Assembly (NCBI GenBank): GCA_029884455.1
Contig: JAOUHU010000002.1
Span: 1 to 64,000, forward strand
From: Gammaproteobacteria bacterium
GTDB taxonomy: Bacteria > Pseudomonadota > Gammaproteobacteria > Steroidobacterales > Woeseiaceae
DNA length: 64,000 nucleotides
Reading direction: 5' to 3'
How positions within the stretch are numbered: position 1 is the first letter of the stretch; every line of letters begins with the position of its first letter. Below are positions 8,830 to 19,100 of this stretch, piece by piece. A program made the translations under genes and the position numbers. Below the pieces are notes generated by a model that saw nothing but the letters and a program-made list of their open reading frames with translations, ran no database searches and was not told where the DNA came from.

Positions 8830-9585
8830 TCAAATACTGGCGAGATCGATCTCGTGCAGGCCGCATTCGCGTTTCAGACCGAAGAAGCGCAGTTGTTCTG
8901 CTTCACTCACTTCGTGAATTGATTTGGTCGTGTGGTAGTCGCCGATGCTGACGTAACCGTGCTCCCACAACGGATGGTAGGGCAATTTGTTCTGTGTCAG
9001 GTAGCGGTGCACATCGCGGTCGCTCCAGTCGGCTATCGGATGTACTTTCCAGCGCTCATTTGACCATTCGAGGAACGCGGTGTGCTTGCGGCCGTGCGAC
9101 TGGCTGCGACGCAGACCGGCAAACCAGGTACCGACCTCAAGGTCGTTGATGGCACGTTTCATCGGCTCCACCTTGACGAGCTGGTTGTATTCCTCGAGTG
9201 CTGCGGGACCCATCTTCCAGCGCTCTCCGAAGCGTGCCTCCTGCCAGCGTGCCGACAGCCCGGCACTGTATACCTTCAGATTCAGCTTCAGGCGCTCTGT
9301 GAGTTCGTCGATAAAACGATAGGTCTCGGGGAACAGGTAGCCGGTGTCAATAAGGATTACCGGGATGTCGGGCTTCTGTTGCGTCAGCAAATGCAACGAC
9401 ACTGCCGCATGCGCGCCAAAACTTGACGTCACGACGTGTTGTCCCGGCAGGTTTTCCAGTGACCATGCGACCCGCTCCGGCACACTCAGTTTCGCGAAAG
9501 TCGCATTGCAATGGTCCAGCACCACTTCGCGGGTCGCGAATTCATCGTGTGCAATGCAGGGGACAATGCTGGCACAGGCGGACAT
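8830..9585 (-). CDS. cysH: Phosphoadenosine phosphosulfate reductase
   Basis: This is a 251-residue PP-loop reductase that converts PAPS to sulfite using thioredoxin. The substrate loop is VTSSFGAHAAVSLHLL and the active-site cysteine is in the C-terminal ECGLH motif (Cys241). The paired cysteine motifs that bind a 4Fe-4S cluster in APS-type reductases are not present, so PAPS rather than APS is the likely substrate. It is the last gene of the cysJIH operon; its ATG overlaps the cysI stop by one base (TGATG). Sulfite produced here is reduced by the CysJI complex encoded directly upstream. Confidence 0.93.
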   Translation of the reverse strand: MSACASIVPCIAHDEFATREVVLDHCNATFAKLSVPERVAWSLENLPGQHVVTSSFGAHAAVSLHLLTQQKPDIPVILIDTGYLFPETYRFIDELTERLKLNLKVYSAGLSARWQEARFGERWKMGPAALEEYNQLVKVEPMKRAINDLEVGTWFAGLRRSQSHGRKHTAFLEWSNERWKVHPIADWSDRDVHRYLTQNKLPYHPLWEHGYVSIGDYHTTKSIHEVSEAEQLRFFGLKRECGLHEIDLASI

Positions 9586-11234
9586 CAGGTCGACCTCACA
9601 ACGAAGTCACCGAATGCATGCCCGGGCGTGCGCGCGGCTGCGAAAGCAGCGAAATGTTGCGCCAGGATGTCGAGGATTTCGGCTTCATTGACATTTTCAT
9701 GGCTCAGGCGGTTGAGGCGCGTACCGAGGCCGTCGCCACCGAGGAACAGGCTGTATTGCCCGGGTGCCTTGCCGACCAGTCCGATCTCGGCGAGGTAGGG
9801 ACGGGCGCAGCCATTCGGGCAGCCGGTAATGCGCATCGAAATCGGTTCATCACGCAGCCCGTGCTGGTCGAGCAGCGCTTCAATCTTCGTTGTGAGCTCG
9901 GGCAGGTAGCGCTCAGCCTCGGCCATGGCAAGGCCACAAGTCGGTAGCGCCACGCAAGCCAGTGCCTGCTGCCGCAGTGGCGAAAGCGTTGCCGTTGGCG
10001 CGATGCCGTGCGACTGTAACAAACGTTCAATGTTGCGGCGGCGATTTGCGGCAACCTCACTGATGATTACGTTCTGGTTCGCGGTCAGTCGAAACGTTCC
10101 TTCGTGCACCTTCGCAATTGCCGCCAGCGCGCTCAGCATTTTCTGTTCGCCGCTATCGACAACACGGCCCTGAGGCACGAACAAGGTCAGGTGCCATTTG
10201 CCTTGCTGGTCCTTGCTCCAGCCAAATTCATCGCCGCGGCTCAGGAACCGATACGGCGCCGCGGCCTTTAATTCGAATCCCAAACGCGAATGCAATTCGG
10301 CCCTGAACCAGTCAAGACCGCGATCATCGATCGTGTACTTGAGTCGCGCGTGCTTGCGGTTACTGCGATCGCCGTTGTCGCGCTGCACTTTGACAACCTG
10401 CTCGGCGACACTGGTTACCTGTTCCGGCGTACAGAATCCAATAACGTCTGCCACGCGCGGGTAGGTTTCCGGCTCGCCGTGGTGCATGCCCATGCCGCCG
10501 CCCACCGTAACGTTGAAGCCGGCAAGTTCGCCGTCTTTCTGGATGGCAATGAAGCCCAGGTCCTGTGAAAAAATGTCGACATCATTTGACGGCGGGATCG
10601 CGACACCGATCTTGAACTTGCGAGGCAGGTAGGTCGGTCCGTAGATCGGCTCGACGTCGCCACCTGCAACGCGTTCCTTGTCCAGCCAGATTTCATGATA
10701 GGCACTGGTATTCGGCGTCAGGTGCGCGCTGATCGCTGCTGCTGCACTGCAGGCTGCGGCATGGATTGCCGATCGCTCCGCCAGTGGTGTGCACATGACA
10801 TTGCGATTGACATCGCCACAGGCGGCGATCGTGTCCAGCAGGCTTGCATTGATGGCCGCGATCGTCGTCTTGAGGTCGCGCTTGATAATGCCGTGAAACT
10901 GGAACGCCTGGCGTGTCGTCAGGCGAATGCTCTGATTGGCGTAGTCGCGGGCCAGCCGGTCCATCTCCAGCCACTGCTCGGCGGTCGCGATGCCGCCGGG
11001 CACGCGCACCCGAATCATGAAGCTGTGGGCCGGTTCGAGTTTCTGGCGTGTGCGTTCGGCCCGAATATCGCGATCATCCTGCTGGTAAAAGCCATGGAAC
11101 TTGGACAATTGCGTGTCGTCTTCGGCCAGCGCTCCCGTGGCCGCATCGGCAAGGCTGGCCTTGATCGTGCCGCGCAGGTAGTCGCTGCGTGCCTTGATGC
11201 CCTCGACCGGTGTCAATGTGCTCGCGGCGCTCAT
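9585..11234 (-). CDS. cysI: Sulfite reductase hemoprotein beta subunit
   Basis: This is the siroheme- and 4Fe-4S-containing subunit, about 549 residues. Cofactor cysteines are in LPTCGLAMAEAERYLPE and TGCPNGCARPYLAEIG, and the siroheme-binding arginines lie in MIRVRVPGG and LTTRQAFQFHGI. It performs six-electron reduction of sulfite to sulfide in the cytoplasm with electrons from CysJ. The open frame extends about 108 codons into cysJ on the same strand, but CysI homology begins at ATG 11234. That ATG shares one base with the cysJ stop, which indicates translational coupling. The siroheme cofactor would come from the nearby cysG. Confidence 0.95.
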   Translation of the reverse strand: MSAASTLTPVEGIKARSDYLRGTIKASLADAATGALAEDDTQLSKFHGFYQQDDRDIRAERTRQKLEPAHSFMIRVRVPGGIATAEQWLEMDRLARDYANQSIRLTTRQAFQFHGIIKRDLKTTIAAINASLLDTIAACGDVNRNVMCTPLAERSAIHAAACSAAAAISAHLTPNTSAYHEIWLDKERVAGGDVEPIYGPTYLPRKFKIGVAIPPSNDVDIFSQDLGFIAIQKDGELAGFNVTVGGGMGMHHGEPETYPRVADVIGFCTPEQVTSVAEQVVKVQRDNGDRSNRKHARLKYTIDDRGLDWFRAELHSRLGFELKAAAPYRFLSRGDEFGWSKDQQGKWHLTLFVPQGRVVDSGEQKMLSALAAIAKVHEGTFRLTANQNVIISEVAANRRRNIERLLQSHGIAPTATLSPLRQQALACVALPTCGLAMAEAERYLPELTTKIEALLDQHGLRDEPISMRITGCPNGCARPYLAEIGLVGKAPGQYSLFLGGDGLGTRLNRLSHENVNEAEILDILAQHFAAFAAARTPGHAFGDFVVRST

Positions 11235-12994
11235 CAATACACGTCCCGCTGGTAGCGCCGTGCCTGTTTCAGGTCGGTGATATAGGCCGCGGCATTGTCG
11301 TTCGACAATCCGCCTTCCTGGCGGATGATCGTGAGCAGTGCCTCGTGCACGTCGCCGGCCATTTTCTTGGCGTCGCCGCAAACGTAAAAGTGTGCGCCAC
11401 GCTGCAGCCAGGCATAAATTTGCGCGCTGTTCTCGAGGAGCCGGTGCTGGACATAGAGCTTGCTGGCCTGATCGCGCGAGAAAGCCACGTCCAGCGCCGT
11501 GAGCAGACCTTCCTTGCGGTATCGCAGCCACTCGAGCTGGTAGAGGAAGTCGCTGCACAGATTGCGATCGCCGAACACCAGCCAGTTGTCGCCGTTATGG
11601 CCGTGCTCGCGGCGGTGCTCGATAAAGGCACGGTAAGGTGCCACGCCGGTACCGGCGCCAACCATGATGATGGGCGTATCCCCGTTTTGCGGCAGCCGGA
11701 AATTCTCGTTCGGCTCGACGCGCACGGGCGCATGCGTGGCATTGCCGCTTAAGAAGCTTGATGCAGCTCCCTGGTGGTGCCTGCCATAGGCTTCGTAATC
11801 AACGACGGCGACCGTCAGGTGTGCCTCGTCCGGGTTGGCGTCGAGACTCGACGCAATCGAGTAGGAGCGAGGCGCGAGTTTGCGCAGTGCAGCGACAAAC
11901 TGTGGCTGCTGCCAGTCCACCGGAAATTCGTGCACCAGATCGATCAACTGGCGCGTCGCGAGGTAATCTGCAAACTGCGCGCGATCGTCAAGCACGGTGC
12001 GCAGTTTCGCGTGCTCCCTGGCAACAGCCTCGAGCAACGGCCGGCTCAACGCCGTGATCTCTTTCTGGCTGAGGTCTTCGGCGTCAACGCCGGTTGCCTG
12101 CGCCAGCGCATCGATGAGTTGGTCCGGATTACTTGCCAGCACCGCCAGCGAGTCGCCGGGCTGGTACACGAGGCCGGACCCTTCGAGATCGAGTTCGACA
12201 TGTTGCACGTTCTTGCTCGAGCCGCGGCCAGTGATGCGTTGGCGCGTAAGAATTTCGGCAGCGAACGGTTCTGCACGGCTTGAGGCCTGAGCGCTCGGGA
12301 CTGCACGCAACACGGCGGGCCGCCGCACTTCTGCAGCGCTGACCTCGTTGCGAGCGTGTGCAACGATCTGCTCGGTCCAGCCGGCCGCCGGTGACTCGAA
12401 GTCGAGGTCGCACTCGACCCGCTCAACCACCGGTTTCGCCCCAAGTGCGCGCAGCCGATCGTCAAAGATTCTGCCCATCGCACAAAAATCGGCGTAGCTC
12501 GAATCGCCCAGCGCCAGCACCGAATAGCTCAACTGCGGCAATTGCGGTGCCTTGTCCGACAACCAGAATTCAAAGAATGCTTCGCTGCCCTCGGGCGGTT
12601 CGCCAATACCGTGCGTCGCCAGCACAAACACGGCGCGACTTACGCTCTTCAGGGTTTTTGGTCGCGTGTTGCGCAGGTCATGCAGTTCGGTCGCAAGTCC
12701 TGCAGCGCCGGCGCTCTGGGCTAATTGCTCGGCAATTTTTTTGCTGTGGCCGGTCTCGGTCGCGTAGAAAATGTTCCAGGCGTCGGTTGCAGCAGCAGCA
12801 GCGACGTGCGTAGCGGCGACCGGCTGCAAGGCGCCTGCTGTGGCCCTCGGCGCGGTCGAGCCGGCCATGCCTGCCAGGAATCCGCTGCTCCAGATCAGTT
12901 GCTCGCGATCAAAATGCGCTACCGTTTGCTGCAGCGCAGTCAAATCTGCCGCACTCACGGTCGCTGCAAAAAGGTCCTGGGGTACTGAAGCCAC
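11234..12994 (-). CDS. cysJ: Sulfite reductase flavoprotein alpha subunit
   Basis: This 586-residue diflavin reductase has an N-terminal flavodoxin domain (IFYATETGHSKKIAEQLA), a central FAD domain (APRSYSIASS) and a C-terminal NADPH domain (MVGAGTGVAPYRAFIEHR, ending RYQRDVY). It transfers electrons from NADPH to CysI. The start is a GTG with a strong CAGGAGA ribosome site five bases upstream. About 60 residues precede the flavodoxin fold, similar to E. coli CysJ. It is the first gene of cysJIH, and a CysB-responsive promoter would be expected in the 104-base gap up to 13098, but I could not define a binding site there. Confidence 0.94.
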   Translation of the reverse strand: MASVPQDLFAATVSAADLTALQQTVAHFDREQLIWSSGFLAGMAGSTAPRATAGALQPVAATHVAAAAATDAWNIFYATETGHSKKIAEQLAQSAGAAGLATELHDLRNTRPKTLKSVSRAVFVLATHGIGEPPEGSEAFFEFWLSDKAPQLPQLSYSVLALGDSSYADFCAMGRIFDDRLRALGAKPVVERVECDLDFESPAAGWTEQIVAHARNEVSAAEVRRPAVLRAVPSAQASSRAEPFAAEILTRQRITGRGSSKNVQHVELDLEGSGLVYQPGDSLAVLASNPDQLIDALAQATGVDAEDLSQKEITALSRPLLEAVAREHAKLRTVLDDRAQFADYLATRQLIDLVHEFPVDWQQPQFVAALRKLAPRSYSIASSLDANPDEAHLTVAVVDYEAYGRHHQGAASSFLSGNATHAPVRVEPNENFRLPQNGDTPIIMVGAGTGVAPYRAFIEHRREHGHNGDNWLVFGDRNLCSDFLYQLEWLRYRKEGLLTALDVAFSRDQASKLYVQHRLLENSAQIYAWLQRGAHFYVCGDAKKMAGDVHEALLTIIRQEGGLSNDNAAAYITDLKQARRYQRDVY

Positions 12995-13098
12995 GCCGCT
13001 CTCCTGGAAATCCTGGGGCCTAAGCTAATGGCTGGGCCCCCGGATCAGAACGACCGAGTTCTTATCGAGCAATAACCCTTGGCTATACCGGCATCCAT

Positions 13099-14163
13099 CT
13101 AACCGGCCAAGCGCTGCAGGATATTCCAGCCGCTGGCCGAGACTTGCTTGAAGGCCTGCCCGGTCGCGATGGCGCGCGGGTCCGCCGCGTTGCCCTCGAG
13201 GCCGCGCCTGAGCACGCCGGCCAGGATCGCGGCCAGTCGGAACATCGCGAACGCGACGTAAAAGTCGATCTCGGGTACCGCGCCAAGGCCTGCGCTGCGC
13301 GCATACGACTCGAGCAGATGTTGCTCGGCGGGAATACCCACGGACTCCAGCTCAATGTCACGCAGGCCGGCGGTCGTGCCGATGGATTCGAGGCGATACG
13401 GCATCAGGAAATACGCGAGGTCGGCGAGCGGATGGCCAATGGTCGAGAGCTCCCAGTCGAGCACGGCGATAAGCCGCGCATCGCCGGCCGCGAAGATCAC
13501 ATTGCCGGGACGGAAATCGCCGTGCACGAGTGCGGCCTGGTCGTCATCGGGATTGAGTTTTGGCAGCCATTCGATGAGCTGGTCCATCGCAGGGAATTCA
13601 TCGAGCCTGGAGGCCTGGTACTGGGCCGACCAGCGCGCTACCTGGCGTGCCACGTAGGCCGACGGGCGCCCGAAATCGCTGAGCCCTATGGCCGCATAGT
13701 CGAGCGCATGCAGCCGACCCAGGGCGGAAACCATTGACTCGTACATGGCCATGCGTTCCGCCGGCGCGCAACCGGGTAAACGCGGGTCCGCGAGCACGCG
13801 ACCCGGTACATAGGCCATGAGGTAGAACATCTGGCCGATGATGCTTTCATCGCGGCACAGCAGGTACGTTTCAGGAACCGGTACGGTGCTGCCCGCCAGC
13901 GCCGCGATCACCCGGTATTCCCGGTCGACGGCGTGTGCCGACGGCAGCAGTTCGCCCGGCGGTTTTTTCCGCAGTACATAGCTGCCGCTCTGCGATTCGA
14001 CCAGGTAGGTAGGATTTGACTGGCCGCCGCGAAACTGCTGCACCGTGCAACTGCTGCCGAAACCCGGCAACCTGGCGTCGAGGTACTTCGCGAGCGCTGC
14101 CGTATCAATGCGGTGCGCGGCCAGCGGCGCGCCAAGCTCCCGACCTTCCTGGGTCGCCGTCAC
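13099..14163 (-). CDS. Phosphotransferase family protein (APH fold), acyl-CoA dehydrogenase-linked
   Basis: This 354-residue protein has the aminoglycoside-phosphotransferase/choline-kinase fold. Visible motifs are the nucleotide-binding [12 protein letters not shown] and YVLRKKPPG, the catalytic loop [13 protein letters not shown] (Brenner-type HGD) and the metal-binding [17 protein letters not shown]. Members of this subgroup resemble the N-terminal kinase-like domain of ACAD10/ACAD11, and occur beside acyl-CoA dehydrogenases, where they may phosphorylate a hydroxyacyl-CoA before elimination. Its GTG start overlaps the stop of the acyl-CoA dehydrogenase gene (GTGA), so the two are co-translated. 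An antibiotic-modifying role is unlikely from this context. Confidence 0.85.
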   Translation of the reverse strand: MTATQEGRELGAPLAAHRIDTAALAKYLDARLPGFGSSCTVQQFRGGQSNPTYLVESQSGSYVLRKKPPGELLPSAHAVDREYRVIAALAGSTVPVPETYLLCRDESIIGQMFYLMAYVPGRVLADPRLPGCAPAERMAMYESMVSALGRLHALDYAAIGLSDFGRPSAYVARQVARWSAQYQASRLDEFPAMDQLIEWLPKLNPDDDQAALVHGDFRPGNVIFAAGDARLIAVLDWELSTIGHPLADLAYFLMPYRLESIGTTAGLRDIELESVGIPAEQHLLESYARSAGLGAVPEIDFYVAFAMFRLAAILAGVLRRGLEGNAADPRAIATGQAFKQVSASGWNILQRLAG

Positions 14164-15371
14164 GCGCGGTACTTCTTTAATTCGAGGCGCGCGATCTGGT
14201 CGCGATGCACTTCATCGGGTCCATCGGCGAGCCGCAGGGTACGTGCCTGCGCGTAGGCGTAGGCCAGTCCGAAGTCATCCGAGACGCCGCCGCCGCCGTG
14301 CATCTGTATCGCCCAGTCGATCACCTTGCAGGCCATGTTCGGCGCTGCCACCTTGATCATGCCGATTTCCTTGCGCGCCTCGCGATTGCCGAGCCTGTCC
14401 ATCTTGTCGGCGGCCGCCAGCACCAGCAAGCGCGCCTGGTCGATCAGGATGCGTGACTCGGCGATGCGTTCGTGCGTGACGCCCTGCTCGGACAGGGCCA
14501 TGCCAAAGGCACGTCGTTGTTGTGCCCTCCGGCACATTTTCTCCAGCGCGACTTCAGCAAGGCCGATCAGGCGCATGCAGTGGTGAATGCGTCCCGGGCC
14601 GAGCCGGCCTTGCGCAATCTCGAAGCCACGTCCTTCACCAAGCAGCATGTTACTTTTCGGCACGCGCACGTTGTCGAACACGATCTCGCCATGGCCGTGT
14701 GGCGCATCGCTGTAACCGAAGACGGGTAAGGAACGCCGCACCGTGATTCCCGGCGCATCGCTGGGTACCAGGATCATCGATTGCTGGCGATACTGGTCGT
14801 CGCCGTCCGGGTCGGTCTTGCCCATGAATATGAACAACTTGCAGCGCGGGTCGCCGCTTCCTGATGACCACCACTTGTGACCGTTGAGCACGTAGTCGTC
14901 GCCTTGCCGAATGATCGTCGCGCTGATGTTCCGCGCATCGGACGAGGCGACACCGGGTTCGGTCATTGCAAAGCAGGAGCGAATCTCACCCGCCAGCAGC
15001 GGCACCAGCCACTGCTGTTTTTGTTCCTGCGTGCCGTAGCGCTCAATCGTTTCCATGTTGCCGGTGTCCGGCGCGGAGCAATTGAACACCTCGGCAGACC
15101 AGGGCACACGGCCCATGATTTCGCAGAGCGGCGCATACTCAAGATTGCTCAAGCCGGCGCCGAGTGCCGAATTCGGCAGGAACAGATTCCACAGGCCTGC
15201 CTGGCGTGCTTTGGGCTTGAGCGTTTCGATAATGGGAACCGGCGTCCAGTGCTCGCCCATCGCGGCGACCTGCTGCCGGTAGGTCAACTCATTCGGGTAG
15301 ACATGTTTGTCCATGAAAGCCGTGAGGCCCTGCATAAGCCCGGTCGTTTTTGCGTTGTGCTCGAAATCCAT
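14160..15371 (-). CDS. Acyl-CoA dehydrogenase, ACAD11-like
   Basis: This is a 403-residue FAD acyl-CoA dehydrogenase. Characteristic blocks are [14 protein letters not shown] (flavin and substrate contacts), [15 protein letters not shown], the [24 protein letters not shown] helix region around residues 235-258, and the C-terminal [15 protein letters not shown]. The sequence most resembles the subgroup paired with phosphotransferase proteins (mammalian ACAD10/11), which oxidise 4-hydroxy or long and branched acyl-CoAs. It is the first gene of a two-gene operon with the phosphotransferase. Electrons would pass to ETF. The exact chain-length or hydroxy specificity is not visible. Confidence 0.88.
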   Translation of the reverse strand: MDFEHNAKTTGLMQGLTAFMDKHVYPNELTYRQQVAAMGEHWTPVPIIETLKPKARQAGLWNLFLPNSALGAGLSNLEYAPLCEIMGRVPWSAEVFNCSAPDTGNMETIERYGTQEQKQQWLVPLLAGEIRSCFAMTEPGVASSDARNISATIIRQGDDYVLNGHKWWSSGSGDPRCKLFIFMGKTDPDGDDQYRQQSMILVPSDAPGITVRRSLPVFGYSDAPHGHGEIVFDNVRVPKSNMLLGEGRGFEIAQGRLGPGRIHHCMRLIGLAEVALEKMCRRAQQRRAFGMALSEQGVTHERIAESRILIDQARLLVLAAADKMDRLGNREARKEIGMIKVAAPNMACKVIDWAIQMHGGGGVSDDFGLAYAYAQARTLRLADGPDEVHRDQIARLELKKYRA

Positions 15372-15419
15372 GCGCGATTCCCTGGTTGCGTAACTAAACT
15401 GGGCGGCCGGACGGTCAGC

Positions 15420-16166
15420 TCATCGTGAGGGCAGCCGTAGTTTCCGGGGTTGCAGGTCAAAACGCTCGATCCAGCGACTGAAGGTATTATTGCTGAGCGT
15501 CATCAAGGGCTGAATGGCGTCCTTGATTCTATCCCGGATGTGTCGCGGATCCAGCTGACCGTCGGCGAACACAGCCTGGTGCTGCGGTACCTTGAGCCAG
15601 CGTTCAATCAGTGCGCCGTCCGCCTCGAGATGGAACTGGAATCCATAGGCGTGCTCGCCGTAGCGAAACGCCTGCGTCGCACAGCGCTCGGATCGTGCCA
15701 GGTGAACGACGCCGGGCGGCAACTCGATGACATCGTCGTGCCACTGAAATACCTGGCTGCGCTGACCAAATGTCGACAATACCTGGTCACTGATTCCGGC
15801 GTCCGTCAGCTCTACATCGTGCCAGCCGATTTCGCGCCCGGCATCCGCCAGTATCGTGCCGCCGAGCGCCTTGGCGAGCAGTTGCGCGCCGAGACAAATG
15901 CCCATGATCGAGATATCGCGCTGCAGCGCTTCCTGTATCAATTCCAGTTCGGTCGCGAGGTGCGGGTAGGTCGTGACGTCGTCGGCATTCATCGGCCCAC
16001 CGAGAATAATCAGCGCGACGTAGCCCTCGAGTGGCGGTCGCTCGCCCGGATTACGCCCAAAGTTGACATAGCGCAGCCGGAATCCGGCTTGCTTCAGCAA
16101 CGGGTCGAGTGTCCCCAGCGGTTCATAGGGTACGTGCTGGAACACCAGGATCTTGGGTCGGGCCAT
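15420..16166 (-). CDS. Class I glutamine amidotransferase-like protein
   Basis: This 248-residue protein has the class I glutaminase triad: the nucleophile in GICLGAQLLA (Cys91) and GFQFHLEAD with His178 and Glu180. The oxyanion region is LGGPMNADD. It is a free-standing domain of the GMP-synthase-like GATase family (as in YfeJ/GuaA N-terminal relatives), with about 60 extra C-terminal residues after the glutaminase fold. Such proteins may remove or transfer a gamma-glutamyl amide, for example from polyamine or amino-acid conjugates. It may be part of the same minus-strand group as the acyl-CoA dehydrogenase, 48 bases downstream of its stop, but a shared role is not evident. Confidence 0.82.
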   Translation of the reverse strand: MARPKILVFQHVPYEPLGTLDPLLKQAGFRLRYVNFGRNPGERPPLEGYVALIILGGPMNADDVTTYPHLATELELIQEALQRDISIMGICLGAQLLAKALGGTILADAGREIGWHDVELTDAGISDQVLSTFGQRSQVFQWHDDVIELPPGVVHLARSERCATQAFRYGEHAYGFQFHLEADGALIERWLKVPQHQAVFADGQLDPRHIRDRIKDAIQPLMTLSNNTFSRWIERFDLQPRKLRLPSR

Positions 16167-16190
16167 GCACCCGGATCATACGTATCCGCA

Positions 16191-19100
16191 TCAGTGACGC
16201 CAACGAATTCGCGCCCGCAGGCCGGTGCCTTCAAGCTGCATGTCGACGCCGATCATGGTCAGCGAGGGGAATACCCCGAAGGCCCGGTCTCCTGGTACGT
16301 ACTCGGGCTGCACCGGACTCAATGCTGTGCCGAATTCAGAACTTATCAGAACACTGTCGCGCCAGACCCAGTGGCCTGAATGCGGGTGCACTGGCCTGAA
16401 GCCGAAGATATCGAAGTGCCTGTCGATGCTGTCGCGCACCGTGTCGGTGACTCCGGTCGCGAGTAGCGGAAACAGGTAACCCATGCCATCGACCGCGGCC
16501 GCGCGGTAGTCGGCAAATACTTTTATTTGCAGTGCCGGCAGTTGCTTCACCACTTCATCCAGGTTGACCTGCAGATACGCGCCATTGAGCTCGGTCGGGG
16601 CGACGTCATTAATTTCCAATTGCGTCGACCAGGGCATGTTGCTGATTACGAGGTAGCCATGCTTGATTTCCACGCCGAGGTGGATCTGCACAATGTTCTC
16701 GATGCTCAGTGTGTAGATCCAGGCCTCCTTGTCCTGAACCTTGTGCAATTCGCCATCAGCACCGTCCGCTGATCGTCGCCCGACTGCGGCAGACAGGAAG
16801 TCGCGGACCCGTTGCGGTTCCTCGAGTTCGATCAGAACCGACGATGGCTGCGTGGCCAGCGACAGCAGAAACGGCAGGAAAGAATCAAAGCCGTCCAGTT
16901 GCAGCATTTGCCGGTCAAGGGCGCCCCAGATATCGCCGCTGCCCAGCGCAACTATCGGCGTTGAGTCCTGCACCGCGAGGTGAATGCCGGAAGCAAAGCT
17001 GTCGAATATTTCCGCATCGATCGATGTGTACTCGGCCAGCATACCGGTGAGCCCCTCGGAAACCTGCAAGCGCAACTCATCGCTCAGATTGATTGAAAAC
17101 AGCATCGTTGGTGTCGGATTCAAGACAGGTACGCGCAAAGGGCGCCCGGTTTCGTGGCTGGCCAGTACATCCCGGACCTGGTTGTACAGCGTGCTATCCA
17201 GCAAGGGCAGGATAAAGGTAGTCAGTTCCTGGGTATTGTCATCGACCTGGTCAATGCGCATTGCGATGGGGTCGAAAAATTCACTCCAGACGTTCTCATA
17301 GTCGCGCGCATAGTTGCCGTAAGCATCGCGCTCGCGTTCTGTAACATCGCCCACAGGGTTTGCACTCAGGGAGTGAGGATTTGCAATCGTGCCAAATTGA
17401 GCCGATGACACGATGAGCCTGTCATTGATTGTGTAGTCGCGATTCTCAAAATAGTCTGGCAGATATTGCTGCGAGATCAGTTGCTGCATGCTCGGCACAT
17501 GTCGGTTGCCGTCGAGCAGGAAAAGCAAGGAGCCGGCCGCCACCATTTCCATTTCAGCGCGCGCCTGCATGCGGCGCAACTGGCCGATTTTGGTCGCAGG
17601 GCTGATCAGGTTTCGAATGAACTCGTCTGAGAAATAGAAGTACGCCTGGGACTGCGCTTCGATGCTGATTTGTTGTTGCATGTAGAGAAATTCGTCGCTA
17701 TTGCCAAGACTGCCGGCCCCCTTGTTTTCGTGCAGCCTGAGGATACGTCGCAGGGTTCCGGCAACGTTGCTGACGATTAGCCGGTCGTCGCGTATTGCCC
17801 AGTAAACGGTTGCACCATCAGCCGTTGTATGTGTCGCGAAACCGGAACCGGTCGATTCGACCAACCCCATGAGTTGCAGAACGGACTGCGTCACCTGGGC
17901 TGATGTCAGCGTCGCGACCACACTGATATCGGTGCCATCGACGAAAAACAGATCCGGCGTGATAATCGCAAGATCGCGAATCGCACCGAGGGCGTGCACC
18001 TGGTTCAATACGGCGTCACTGAGACCAAGCATCCGCATATAACGATTTTCAAGCTCATAGTCGACGCTTTTCACCGCAAGCGCCGACTCGAAGCGCAGAA
18101 ACTGGTCGGCGCCGCCCGCAAGCGCCGCGCGCAGTGCTTCGATGTCGCGGAACCAGGCAAAGAAGTGGTCAGTTGGGACAAGTTCTGCCAGCGCAACGCG
18201 GCGCACAGGTCGCGTGCTTTCCTTTAGCATGTCCTTGAACGGATGCGATTCGACAGCAATGGCGGGAACAGAGGCAAGCGGAATTCGGCGCTCATCGAGA
18301 TCTCCGCTGATCGGATTTGCGATCAACTCAAGTTGCATGCTTTCGCGGACCGCGGCCCGGCCGCCCAGCACGTCGAAGGGGTCTGACGCCTCGTTGTTAC
18401 CGCGACCGCTGGCCAGTTCGCTGTCGCTGATTGCGACGCCGTACAACGCCTCATGTCGCGCCAGCCAGTTACGCAGAACCGGTGCGTCCGACTGCTCAAG
18501 CATGGGTTGCCACGTAGCCTTGCGAGCTTCCGCAAAGCTCCGTATTTTCTCGTGTGCTGCGGCGCGACCGGCAAGATCTCCGGAGCGCATTGCTTCCAGC
18601 AACGCGGGCACTGACCTCGTCTGTGGTCCAATTCGGTCCATCGCGACCAGCGCCGTGTCGCGCAGTTGCCTGTTGTCACTGCTGAGGGTACGAATCAGCT
18701 CAGGAATTGCCGCTTCGGCTCGCGGACCGATTAATCCGAGCGAATTTGCCGCGGTGGTGCGCAGCTCAACCGGGTTACGGTGATTCGCCAGCGCCTCGGT
18801 CAATACTGGTACCGCCTCACTGGCATACGGGCCAAGTTCACCGAGCCGCCTTGCAGCCGCGATTGATTCGCTGCCGCTGCTCAGGTTGCGAATCAGTGTG
18901 GCGACCTCGCCGGTATTCGCGCCGGACATTCGTTCGGCCATCTGCACCGACACCAGGGCGGCAACGCCGGCCCTGTGGATTCGAGGATTGCTGTCCGCCA
19001 CTGCATTGACCAGCGCATTGTTGGCAGCAGGGTCCCCGGGACCGATCTGTGCCAATGTCGCGATTGCGCTCTCCCGCAATTGCAATGACTCGCGCTGGTC

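Noticed and set aside
12995-13098. CysB binding site upstream of cysJ
   Set aside because: AT-rich stretches such as GGGTTATTGCTCGATAAG are present, but CysB sites are too degenerate to call by eye.
13099-14163. Aminoglycoside resistance phosphotransferase
   Set aside because: The fold is shared, but coupling to an acyl-CoA dehydrogenase and the ACAD11-like motifs point to acyl-CoA metabolism.
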